Shown here piece after piece: positions 8,520-15,264 of a stretch of 41,020 nucleotides of DNA; position 1 is the first letter of the stretch, and every line of letters starts with the position of its first letter. The position numbers and the translations under genes were made by a program. Source of the stretch: an uncultured Chromatiaceae bacterium (GTDB lineage Bacteria > Pseudomonadota > Gammaproteobacteria > Tenderiales > Tenderiaceae); contig CALZIQ010000017.1 in the NCBI GenBank assembly GCA_945787735.1, positions 1 through 41,020 of the forward strand, in the 5' to 3' direction. Under the pieces are notes generated by a model. That model was not told where the DNA came from. It saw only the letters and a list, made by a program, of their open reading frames with translations, and made no database searches.

Positions 8520-9125
8520 ATGTCTGGAAAGCAAACATTAAAGCAGGGCGAAAAAGTTCTGTTTGGTATATTCGGGGCGTTTATTGTCGCGGCGGTGCTT
8601 GGTTATGCCGTGCTCGAGTTTGTGCGCCTCAGCTCAGAAAAGCCGATGTTTGAGGTTAAGACGCGCTATGAATTTACTGAAGAAGGTCAGCGTGGATCAA
8701 AAGTGTTTCGTGAGGCGCGCTGCACGTCCTGTCACAGGGCGATGCGTAATGGTACCAATATGGGGTTGTCGCTCGATGGGCTTGGGTCAAAACGGACGTC
8801 TGAATGGATCTATGCCTTTCTAAAAAACCCTGAAGAAAATTACGGCGCAGCGACTATTGACCATGGCATGAGGCCAAAAGAAGCCGCCTATGTTGCTGAA
8901 ATGGAAGATGCAGATTTGCGCGCAATCACTGCATTCCTTTTTGGTTTGAAGGCTGAGCAGGGTGCGGCATCTTCTCCTGTTCCGCCAGAAGGCAAATCCC
9001 AATTCATTGATGGAATGTTGAAAATGGTTGCGCCTCCGGATTGGAGTGAGAAGTATTCGGATATTCGAGAAAAGGATGTGAATACCGAAGACGCGAATCC
9101 GGATTCGGAAGTAGAAGCACGTTAA
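8520..9125 (+). CDS. Membrane-anchored monoheme cytochrome c
   Basis: A 201-residue protein with an N-terminal anchor (VLFGIFGAFIVAAVLGYAVL) and a periplasmic class I cytochrome domain with CTSCHR (Cys68-His72). HGMRPKEA supplies a plausible axial Met. The end is acidic (EKDVNTEDANPDSEVEAR) and probably disordered. The ATG at 8520 is preferred to an in-frame GTG at 8502 because TGGAAG lies at the right distance from it; this choice is not certain. It leads a tight four-gene run to 10610 and probably delivers electrons to a membrane partner such as the mini-CcoN at 9144. Confidence 0.82.
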   Translation: MSGKQTLKQGEKVLFGIFGAFIVAAVLGYAVLEFVRLSSEKPMFEVKTRYEFTEEGQRGSKVFREARCTSCHRAMRNGTNMGLSLDGLGSKRTSEWIYAFLKNPEENYGAATIDHGMRPKEAAYVAEMEDADLRAITAFLFGLKAEQGAASSPVPPEGKSQFIDGMLKMVAPPDWSEKYSDIREKDVNTEDANPDSEVEAR

Positions 9126-9143
9126 TTTTAATGGAGTTGTACT

Positions 9144-9668
9144 GTGAGTAGGCCCTGGGAAACAGATGTTGAGTTTAAACGTTACACGCTCATGTTCGTT
9201 TATTGTTGTATGACGTATGCCATTATTGGTTTTTCGTGGGGAGCGTTAATGGGCGGGATTTCGGATTTTCGTCACTTTGTTGATTCGCGCGTACACGGTG
9301 ACTTGATTGTTAGAGCTCATACTCATATCAATTTGCTGGGTTGGGTGGAAATGGCTATTTTTGCCGGGGTTTATTACATTGTTCCTCGCCTGGTTCGGCG
9401 TCCTATCTATAGTATGGCCTTAGTGAAGGCTCATTTCTGGGTTCATAATATTGGTCTGGTTGGTATGGTGTTGCTTTTCTCGATTGCGGGTTATCTTGGC
9501 GGCAATGCGAGCTATCATGAGTCGCTAGAGGCTGCCGAGGCGGTTGTAACGCCGCTGCTGGCAGCTATGGGAATATTTGGTACTTTGGTGTTGTTAGCCA
9601 ACATAATTTGGGCCTATAACGTATTTCGAACGTGTGCTGGTTGGGAGAAAGTTCATGTCACTGAATAA
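9144..9668 (+). CDS. Four-helix 'mini-CcoN' protein (heme-copper subunit I C-terminal fragment homologue)
   Basis: A 174-residue protein with four membrane helices. AHTHINLLGWVEMAI followed by VYYIVPRLVRRPIYSMAL and HFWVHNIGLVG runs parallel to the CcoN-like protein at 11637 (AHAHLALLGF, VYYGLQTLLRRKLYSLAL, NFHFWFLLIG). It therefore corresponds to helices IX-XII of subunit I and keeps the paired heme histidines (HxH) but has no CuB ligands. It starts with GTG at 9144, preceded by ATGGAG. It could be a heme b electron-transfer or assembly subunit. A second, divergent copy is at 24147. This is not a truncated pseudogene: the frame is intact and the gene overlaps the next one by 14 bases. Confidence 0.75.
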   Translation: MSRPWETDVEFKRYTLMFVYCCMTYAIIGFSWGALMGGISDFRHFVDSRVHGDLIVRAHTHINLLGWVEMAIFAGVYYIVPRLVRRPIYSMALVKAHFWVHNIGLVGMVLLFSIAGYLGGNASYHESLEAAEAVVTPLLAAMGIFGTLVLLANIIWAYNVFRTCAGWEKVHVTE

Positions 9669-10155
9669 AGTCTTTTTTGCATTTCTGTTTTTAATTTTGG
9701 TTGGTTGCGGTGCGGCGCCAGAAAACTCCTTGCAGGTTGGCTCTTCAGCGCCCCAGGTTAAAACGAAAACCCTTGCGGATGTTGATGGGGACTTTAGTCG
9801 TATAACAAGTTATCGATATCCTGATGAAAGAATGTATCAGTACTCTCTTGATGAGGCGCTAGCCCAGGGCAAACCTATCGTGCTTGAGTTCGCGACGCCG
9901 GGTCACTGCACTGTGTGTGACAAGCAGCTGCAAATGCTCAAGGGGCTGTTGGCGAAATATGAGGATGATGTGATATTTCTGCATATGGATCAGTATCAGA
10001 ATCCCGAAGCATTTAAGGCGTTTAAGGTAATGGGCGATCCCTGGACATATATTATTGATGCTGGCCAGATGGTGCGGTACAAGCAATCTGGGCGGGTGTT
10101 GTATGGCGAGTTGGATTATGCAATCAATAAAGTGCTCACTTCTGAGGCAAGTTAA
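9655..10155 (+). CDS. Thioredoxin-fold lipoprotein
   Basis: A 166-residue exported lipoprotein. The lipobox is LVGC with the lipidated Cys at residue 18. The domain has FATPGHCTVC (Cys85, Cys88), a CxxC active-site motif in the TlpA/thioredoxin position, then an FLHMDQYQNPEAF and DPWTYIIDA region where thioredoxins have the cis-Pro loop. It probably reduces or guards cysteines in the periplasm, for instance during cytochrome c or copper-centre maturation. The start at 9655 is chosen because it gives a clean signal peptide. It overlaps the mini-CcoN gene by 14 bases and the next gene by 1 base (TAATG), so it is in one operon with both. Confidence 0.8.
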   Translation: MSLNKVFFAFLFLILVGCGAAPENSLQVGSSAPQVKTKTLADVDGDFSRITSYRYPDERMYQYSLDEALAQGKPIVLEFATPGHCTVCDKQLQMLKGLLAKYEDDVIFLHMDQYQNPEAFKAFKVMGDPWTYIIDAGQMVRYKQSGRVLYGELDYAINKVLTSEAS

Positions 10156-10610
10156 TGGCGAAGGCTGATAATTACTTGCTGGCGTCGGATAATCGCGGGG
10201 CCACTTGGGATGCCTTGTTGTATGTTCCGGTTGTGCTGTTACTGGCAGGGTATGCAGCTAAGACTTGGTATAGTGGCGATCAGACGATGGCATACGTTTT
10301 GGTCTTTTTGGCAAGCTTTATCTTTTTGATAGGCGCAAACAGGATTCTCGGGACTAGATTGATGTTGTTGCCTAGCTCTCCGCGTGCCTTGGAGCTGGCT
10401 AAGAAGTCTGTGGCAGTTACAGTTAAAGGGGGCCGGCGGATAGAGCTGGTAAAAGAACTCCGCTATTTCCCCGATTATGCGGGTAAGTCGTTCGGGCTGG
10501 TGGGAATGGATTTATCCGGGAAAAAAAGGCAATTCGTATTTCATCGGGGCCAATTTCCCGATGAGTCGGATTTTAAAAATCTACGCTCTCATTTGTCTGT
10601 TTATAAGTAA
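10155..10610 (+). CDS. Two-helix membrane protein of unknown family
   Basis: A 151-residue protein with two helices near the N-terminus (WDALLYVPVVLLLAGYAAKTW and MAYVLVFLASFIFLIGANRIL) and a C-terminal soluble part of about 80 residues that is basic and beta-rich (KSVAVTVKGGRRIELVKELRYFPDYAGKSFGLVGMDL). I do not recognise the family. It shares a stop/start base with the thioredoxin-like lipoprotein gene, so it is likely to serve the same respiratory module. Confidence 0.65.
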   Translation: MAKADNYLLASDNRGATWDALLYVPVVLLLAGYAAKTWYSGDQTMAYVLVFLASFIFLIGANRILGTRLMLLPSSPRALELAKKSVAVTVKGGRRIELVKELRYFPDYAGKSFGLVGMDLSGKKRQFVFHRGQFPDESDFKNLRSHLSVYK

Positions 10611-10625
10611 ATTTAAATATTTCTC

Positions 10626-10820
10626 TTAGGTTCCGCGTCTCCGTTTAATGATATCCCATGCTAAAAAGGCTATGACGCCTGCGGCCAGAAAACACCCTGC
10701 TGTAATTATCATTTTCTCGGTTTGAGGGGTGACAAACCCGCCAATGAACATGTGTATTGAGTAACCAAAAACGGTAATGGCGGCAACAGCCGCAATGGCG
10801 TAGATGATGATTTCCTTCAT
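10626..10820 (-). CDS. Small two-helix membrane protein
   Basis: A 64-residue protein starting MKEIIIYAIAAVAAITVFGYSIHM on the opposite strand to its neighbours, with a second helix (MIITAGCFLAAGVIAFLAWDII) and a basic end KRRRGT. The internal ATG at 10820 is preferred to the upstream one at 10973 because the latter adds a 50-residue leader without coding character. It is convergent with the gene ending at 10610. No family is recognised; the position inside the island suggests, but does not show, a link to it. Confidence 0.5.
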   Translation of the reverse strand: MKEIIIYAIAAVAAITVFGYSIHMFIGGFVTPQTEKMIITAGCFLAAGVIAFLAWDIIKRRRGT

Positions 10821-11134
10821 TTGAAATACCGGCCTAATTGCTGAATATAAATATTTGGTTTGTACAAAGATTATACGCCCAGTTTTACGAAATTGTGGCT
10901 GTGAATGCGGTGCTAGTGATGTTTTTATAGTGGATTCTAAAAAACGCTTGACTGGTTTGTTGAAGGTATGCAACTATCCCTGGTCAGAGTTGGCTTGCAG
11001 TTTTGGAGCAAAATCTAGGCAATATTAGGCAATATAAAAACACCTGAGAGGGGGCTCAAAGGTGGTGTCTGGGGGAAAGCTGAAAGTCATTTGTACTGAA
11101 TTTGGGTTGTTGAACTGCAAAAATGGAGGGGAAC
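10821..11134 (+). other. Leader/regulatory region before the NO-reductase-like operon
   Basis: No gene is apparent here. It should contain the promoters of the minus-strand small gene and of the core operon at 11135. TTGACT lies near 10948, and AT-rich GGCAATATTAGGCAATATAAA lies around 11018. A hairpin can form around 11040-11072 (ACACCT...AGGTGGTGT with an inner GAG/CTC). I do not see a convincing FNR/DNR box (TTGAT-N4-ATCAA). Confidence 0.4.
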
Positions 11135-11416
11135 ATGGTAAATAACCTGACACCAGGTAAAACCTTTATCGTATGCCTAATTGTTGGCGTTACCACTGGT
11201 ATGGGGAATGGTAGTGTGTTCGGTGCAGCGTTGATGTGTGCGCTGGGTCGTGGACGTTTCGAAGATTGGGGTGGCTGGAATATGCAAGCCTATGACCCAT
11301 CAACATTTATGGGTTTCATTGACTGGTGCATGATTATTTTTGGTTTTGCATTCACGGTCATTATGCTGATTTCACTGAATCGTCACGGTGAATTGGAAGC
11401 GGCAGCTGCCAAGTAA
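11135..11416 (+). CDS. Small two-helix membrane protein, first gene of the core operon
   Basis: A 93-residue protein with two hydrophobic segments: KTFIVCLIVGVTTGMGNGSVFG and a second from FIDWCMIIFGFAF to VIMLIS. GGAGGGG at 11125-11131 fixes the start at 11135 rather than the in-frame ATG at 11123, which lies within the ribosome binding site. The helix-rich middle (CALGRGRFEDWGGWNMQAYDP) is Trp/Gly-rich. I do not recognise the family; position and strong ribosome binding site suggest a highly made structural or assembly subunit of the reductase. A terminator-like hairpin directly follows. Confidence 0.68.
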   Translation: MVNNLTPGKTFIVCLIVGVTTGMGNGSVFGAALMCALGRGRFEDWGGWNMQAYDPSTFMGFIDWCMIIFGFAFTVIMLISLNRHGELEAAAAK

Positions 11417-11427
11417 AGAAATCTTCG

Positions 11428-11459
11428 CCCCTAAAATTTTATTTAGGGGTGTTTTTGTT
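11428..11459 (+). terminator. Intra-operon attenuator/terminator
   Basis: CCCCTAAA (11428-11435) pairs with TTTAGGGG (11442-11449) over a 6-base loop, followed by TGTTTTTGTTT. It sits between the first small gene and the 31-codon gene and so could lower expression of the downstream subunits relative to the 93-residue protein. Confidence 0.7.
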
Positions 11460-11488
11460 TATATTTTTGTTAATTTGGAGGGGACAAA

Positions 11489-11584
11489 ATGCTGACAATG
11501 CTAGCGACTGCTATGGGGATTCTCCTTGCGCTTTCCAGTATGTGGTTTGCTTGGTATCTGATGATGCCCGGTAGTCACGATTAA
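11489..11584 (+). CDS. 31-residue single-helix membrane protein
   Basis: It encodes MLTMLATAMGILLALSSM, then WFAWYLMM and the end PGSHD. GGAGGGG (11477-11483) is 5 bases before the ATG. It precedes the CcoN-like gene by 52 bases, the kind of place where tiny accessory subunits of heme-copper enzymes are found. No family is recognised. Confidence 0.65.
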   Translation: MLTMLATAMGILLALSSMWFAWYLMMPGSHD

Positions 11585-11636
11585 GATTCCAGTTTTAAGT
11601 TACTAAATCTTCGAAAGAAGGGGGAGGTTGTAAACC

Positions 11637-13043
11637 ATGTTGAAATACTTGTTTGCGAGAAATGAGGAAATCCCGCCAGGCACATCTGCGGTATTTTTTG
11701 GCTTCTCGTCCATAATTTGGTTCGTTATTGGTACGGGCTTGGGTTCTTTTAATGCGGCCAAGCTTGCGTTTCCTGATTTTGTTACAGGTAGCGAGCTGTT
11801 TTCATTCGGTCACATGCGTCAAGTACATGTACTGGCAGTAATCTTTGGCTGGATCTCAATGGCATTTGCCATGGCGATGATGTATATCACGCCTGCGCTG
11901 GGTAATACCAAGCTCTGGTCTGAAAAACTGGGTGTATGGAACTGCTTTTTGTGGAATATAGGTTTGTCTCTCGGTTTGACTCTGCTGTGGTTCGGAATGA
12001 GCTCTGGTCGTGAGTATTCTGATTTTCCTTGGGTCATTGATCTGTACATCGCTGCATTCATTGCGCTGCCAATGGCGCTCAATGTCTGGATGACAATCAT
12101 CAAGCGTCGTACCCAGGGTATCTATACCACCAACTGGTTCTTCGGTGCAGGTGTGTTCATGGTAACCATCGTATTTATTGTGGGTAACAGCCCTGAGTGG
12201 TTTAACCTGACAGGCCTGAGTGAAGCTTATCTGACATGGTGGTTTGCGCATAACGTGCTGGGTCTGTGGATTACACCAATCGCTGCTGCGATCGCTTACT
12301 ACACAGTACCTAAGGTTACTGGTAATCCGCTGTATTCACACCGTATAGGTCACTTGCACTTCTGGTCAGTTGTTGTTTTCTACTCAACGCCAGCGGCTCA
12401 CCATCTGATGTCTGCGCCTCTGCCTGAGTGGCTGAAGTCATTTGCTTCTGTGGAAGGTGTACTGATTCTGGTGCCAGCAATCGCCTTCGTATCTAACCTG
12501 TTGCTGACGATGACTGGTAAGTGGCACATGTTCGTGGAAAATGTCGAAATCAAGTTCACTATTTCTGGTGTTATGTTGGCGATTCCGCTGAACATGCAAG
12601 GTGGCTTCCAGCAGACCCGTGCAATCAACTGGTATGTTCATGGGACTGGCTGGATCGTTGCGCATGCTCATTTGGCACTATTGGGCTTCTCTACATTCCT
12701 GGAAGGTGCGGCAGTTTACTATGGTCTCCAGACGCTACTGCGTCGTAAGCTGTATTCATTGGCGCTGGCAAACTTCCATTTCTGGTTCTTGTTGATCGGT
12801 TTTGCAATCTACTGGGTATCAATGACCATCGCTGGTCTGATCCAGGGTGCAGGTAAGATCTACGAGGTTCCCTACATCGACGTCGTAATCGCAGAGCATC
12901 CATATATGATCGCTCGTTGGATTGGCGGAACTATGGTGTTCACCGGTAACGTTGTCTGGTTGTACAACATGTACATGACTGCTAGAGCCGGTACTGAAAT
13001 TCCAGAAGGCCGTCTGCCACACGAATTGGCTTACGAACGTTAA
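11637..13043 (+). CDS. CcoN-like heme-copper reductase subunit I lacking the active-site Tyr (candidate NO reductase, gNOR-like)
   Basis: A 468-residue protein with about 12 helices. The ligands of a C-family enzyme are all present: His64 (low-spin heme), His205 (WWFAHN) and His255-His256 (CuB), His343 and His345 (AHAH, hemes). In cbb3 oxidases the helix before the last ligands carries Y-G-M-S-T-F-E-G; here the aligned stretch VMLAIPLNMQGGFQ (residues 312-325) has Ala315 for Tyr and Gln321 for Glu, and there is no Tyr anywhere in residues 301-322. Loss of the cross-linked Tyr is typical of NO-reducing members of the superfamily. Upstream GGGGGAGG is a very strong ribosome binding site. The subunit I assignment is firm; NO as substrate is inferred, and a divergent oxidase is the alternative. 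Confidence 0.85.
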   Translation: MLKYLFARNEEIPPGTSAVFFGFSSIIWFVIGTGLGSFNAAKLAFPDFVTGSELFSFGHMRQVHVLAVIFGWISMAFAMAMMYITPALGNTKLWSEKLGVWNCFLWNIGLSLGLTLLWFGMSSGREYSDFPWVIDLYIAAFIALPMALNVWMTIIKRRTQGIYTTNWFFGAGVFMVTIVFIVGNSPEWFNLTGLSEAYLTWWFAHNVLGLWITPIAAAIAYYTVPKVTGNPLYSHRIGHLHFWSVVVFYSTPAAHHLMSAPLPEWLKSFASVEGVLILVPAIAFVSNLLLTMTGKWHMFVENVEIKFTISGVMLAIPLNMQGGFQQTRAINWYVHGTGWIVAHAHLALLGFSTFLEGAAVYYGLQTLLRRKLYSLALANFHFWFLLIGFAIYWVSMTIAGLIQGAGKIYEVPYIDVVIAEHPYMIARWIGGTMVFTGNVVWLYNMYMTARAGTEIPEGRLPHELAYER

Positions 13044-13066
13044 GATAACTAGGGAGGAATCTTAAA

Positions 13067-14017
13067 GTGGCATTTAGAGAATATAAAATTGGGGCGCGCC
13101 TGTTTGGTGTAGCCCTGGGTGGCTCGATGATTATCACACTGTACATGCCTACAGTGGATATGACGTCGGTAACTGTAACGGAAACCGGCCTGAAGAAACA
13201 GCTTTCCTACGGTCGCATTGGTGGGTTTTCATACGAAGATCCATTCTTGCAGGGTGAAGGCAAGCCAAAAACGGTTGTGCTCAACAAAGATCCTTCAAGC
13301 AATGCGCCTATGGAAACTGTGGAGGCATTTGTGTACGAAGCTGGTATTCCATTTCCAAGTGGTATTAACCATCCTCGTACACTGGGTCCAGGTGCAACTG
13401 AGCTGAGTGTGCAAAAAGGTCGTGTCGAGGAGGCTGATCACAACAGCGGTGCTGTATTTGTGATCAGTCGTGGTACTCACAATGGTGAAACTGTTAACTA
13501 CATCGAGAATGCGACTGTAACTCGTGGTTGGCAGCCTAGCCAGGTGCTGAATGCGGGTGGCGATGCAAATACTCAATACATCGGTTCAGGCAAGATCATG
13601 TTTGTTCGTGAAGGTTGCTGGTGGTGTCACACCTTGCTGCCGGAGCAAACACAGGACTGGCAGTATTTCGGTATTCCGCCACGTCTAGGTGACTTTAATG
13701 GTGAATCTCCGACAGCCTTTGGTTCTGACCGTAAAGCACCTGATCTGCTGCATGTTGGCTCGCGTAACTCTTCTAAAGAGTGGATGATGATGCACTTCTT
13801 CAATCCTCGTTTGGTGCAGCCACATTCAATCATGCCTCGTTATGACTACCTCTGGGGCGAACAGGACGCTGATGGAAAAGCAATCGATTTCGATGCTTGG
13901 AGAGCAGCATATAACGACTATAAGGCCGGCAAGGTCGTTTATCCGCCAGATGTACCAAGCTATGCGGCGGACAGCGAAATTCGCTACCTGATGGACTTTA
14001 TCCTTAGCCTGAAATAA
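13067..14017 (+). CDS. CcoO-like membrane-anchored monoheme cytochrome c subunit with a large insertion
   Basis: A 316-residue partner of the subunit I gene 23 bases upstream; GTG start preceded by AGGGAGGA. One N-terminal anchor (LFGVALGGSMIITLYM) is followed by a soluble domain with the heme site REGCWWCH (Cys184, Cys187, His188). The downstream KAPDLLHVGSRNSSKEWMMM, FFNPRLVQPHSIMPRYDYLW block matches CcoO closely, with Met256 as the likely axial ligand. In ordinary CcoO the heme motif comes about 70 residues from the start; here some 115 extra residues (about 35-170) intervene. It should hand electrons to subunit I. Confidence 0.87.
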   Translation: MAFREYKIGARLFGVALGGSMIITLYMPTVDMTSVTVTETGLKKQLSYGRIGGFSYEDPFLQGEGKPKTVVLNKDPSSNAPMETVEAFVYEAGIPFPSGINHPRTLGPGATELSVQKGRVEEADHNSGAVFVISRGTHNGETVNYIENATVTRGWQPSQVLNAGGDANTQYIGSGKIMFVREGCWWCHTLLPEQTQDWQYFGIPPRLGDFNGESPTAFGSDRKAPDLLHVGSRNSSKEWMMMHFFNPRLVQPHSIMPRYDYLWGEQDADGKAIDFDAWRAAYNDYKAGKVVYPPDVPSYAADSEIRYLMDFILSLK

Positions 14018-14031
14018 GAGAGGGAATTAGA

Positions 14032-14655
14032 ATGGGATGGAAAACTGATAAACCTCTGTATTCGCTGACTGACGAAGCGCAAAATACAGCGGCGACAAAA
14101 GTATGGGAAGGCGAAAGCCTGGGTGGTATCTCGGAAGACAATAACCGTTTACCTACACCTGTAGTCTGGTTGCTTGCGGCGACCATCGTGACAGCCTTCC
14201 TGGTAACATTCCCCTTGTGGGGACAGCGCCCAACGGCTGAGATCTACGCTGAGTATGTCCAGATGATGGATAGTCCAGCGGTGGAGGCCATTGCTGACGA
14301 TGCTAAGAAGATGGAGTATCTTGTTGCAAATGTTAAAGATACCAGTCTCAAGGGTTACCAAGAGCGTCACCCACTGACAATGGATGATCTGCGCATGATC
14401 AAAGATCAGGTGATTGAGCTTCAGCGTCAGGGTGTTGATTTGGCTGAGTACACAATCATAGGTCCTCATGTACAGTTGGCGAACTTTGAAGGCAACTGGA
14501 AAGAGGACGGTACTCGAGAGCGTAAGCAACCATGGTGGGATAAAGGTTACACAATCGATATCTTTTATGTGGCTTACTTCTGTATTGCTGTATTGATTGT
14601 AATCAAGCGCCTGCCACACTTTAGCTGGCAGCCTGATCACAGCATAGCTCACTAA
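14032..14655 (+). CDS. Two-helix protein with FPLWGQRP motif, likely accessory subunit
   Basis: A 207-residue protein with helices at about residues 43-62 (PTPVVWLLAATIVTAFLVTF) and 180-198 (IFYVAYFCIAVLIVI), separated by an extracytoplasmic domain of about 115 residues rich in charged helices. The first helix runs into FPLWGQRPT. The protein at 22533 has the same arrangement (FPFWGDRPG), so the two look like distant paralogues. It lies 14 bases behind the CcoO-like gene with GAGAGGG as ribosome binding site, so it is probably a third subunit of the same enzyme. No named family is recognised. Confidence 0.7.
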   Translation: MGWKTDKPLYSLTDEAQNTAATKVWEGESLGGISEDNNRLPTPVVWLLAATIVTAFLVTFPLWGQRPTAEIYAEYVQMMDSPAVEAIADDAKKMEYLVANVKDTSLKGYQERHPLTMDDLRMIKDQVIELQRQGVDLAEYTIIGPHVQLANFEGNWKEDGTRERKQPWWDKGYTIDIFYVAYFCIAVLIVIKRLPHFSWQPDHSIAH

Positions 14656-14677
14656 GAGAGAGATAAGGAGATTTACA

Positions 14678-14812
14678 ATGATTGATGTTGATAATCCACC
14701 ACTGGTACTGCTGGGCATCTGTATAGTCGTATTTGTTGCCCCGTTTATCTACAGCTTCTTTGTTGATAATTATGATAAAGACAAGAAGGGTGTAACTACC
14801 TACGGTAAATAA
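14678..14812 (+). CDS. 44-residue single-helix membrane protein
   Basis: MIDVDNPPLVLLGICIVVFV begins a single helix ending near FIYSFF, followed by a charged tail (DNYDKDKKGVTTYGK). The ribosome binding site AAGGAG (14665-14670) is well placed. It is the last gene before a strong terminator, so it belongs to the core operon 11135-14812. Size, helix position and polar C-terminal tail are reminiscent of CcoQ, but I cannot show homology. Confidence 0.68.
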   Translation: MIDVDNPPLVLLGICIVVFVAPFIYSFFVDNYDKDKKGVTTYGK

Positions 14813-14853
14813 ACAAAATGGGGGTTTTTCCCCGTAAGTGATTTAAATTTAAT

Positions 14854-14880
14854 GCCGCTCTCTGAGCGGCGTTTTTTTTT
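14854..14880 (+). terminator. Intrinsic terminator of the core operon
   Basis: GCCGCTC (14854-14860), loop TCT, GAGCGGC (14864-14870), then G and nine T. A smaller GGGG/CCCC hairpin lies just before it at 14819-14833. Confidence 0.92.
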
Positions 14881-14884
14881 GCGG

Positions 14885-14890
14885 TATAAT
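14885..14890 (+). promoter_or_regulatory. Possible -10 box of the next operon
   Basis: A perfect TATAAT lies 40 bases before the ATG at 14930 and directly behind the terminator. No good -35 is visible because the upstream bases are the terminator itself, so this needs an activator or is weak. Confidence 0.35.
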
Positions 14891-14929
14891 GCCCTGCTCA
14901 ATTGGGGGTGTGGTGTTTCGGGTAATGCG

Positions 14930-15253
14930 ATGAATTATTTAGGTGTAATGGCAACCTTTACCGGACTAGATGGTCTATCTGTACAAGCAATAACAGATGA
15001 TCGGTGGGGTGTTGAAGGTCTTTATAGCCAACAGTTTAGCGTTGGAATATTCTTTTTTCTGCTGCTGTGTATCATTTTTTTTACAGTAATCGTTTTTAAG
15101 TTTATGAAAAGCAGTGGCAAAACCACTGAGCGAGATCAGCCTGCCAAGGGTTTGAAAACAGGCGAAAAAATCATGTTTTTTTGGATTTACCTCGGCATCA
15201 TTGCGGCAGTAATAATGGCTGCTATGCAATTGCTGCAGGGTTATCTTTTTTAA
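14930..15253 (+). CDS. Two-helix membrane protein of unknown family
   Basis: A 107-residue protein with helices SVGIFFFLLLCIIFFTVIVF and IMFFWIYLGIIAAVIMAAMQ joined by a basic cytoplasmic loop (KSSGKTTERDQPAKGLKTGEK). The start is uncertain between the ATG at 14930 and one at 14948; neither has a strong ribosome binding site. It is followed after 11 bases by the CcoS-like gene, so it may be an assembly factor or small subunit. It is the first gene of a run that continues without large gaps to 20889. Confidence 0.6.
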   Translation: MNYLGVMATFTGLDGLSVQAITDDRWGVEGLYSQQFSVGIFFFLLLCIIFFTVIVFKFMKSSGKTTERDQPAKGLKTGEKIMFFWIYLGIIAAVIMAAMQLLQGYLF

Positions 15254-15264
15254 GGAGATTTGTT

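Noticed and set aside
14149-14718. 189-codon minus-strand frame over the third core-operon gene
   Set aside because: The plus-strand gene has a strong ribosome binding site, two clear helices and tight spacing to its neighbours; the opposite frame has none of these.
11637-14812. Standard ccoNOQP cbb3 oxidase operon
   Set aside because: Subunit I lacks the helix VII Tyr and Glu, the CcoO-like protein has a large insertion, and no diheme CcoP is in the operon.
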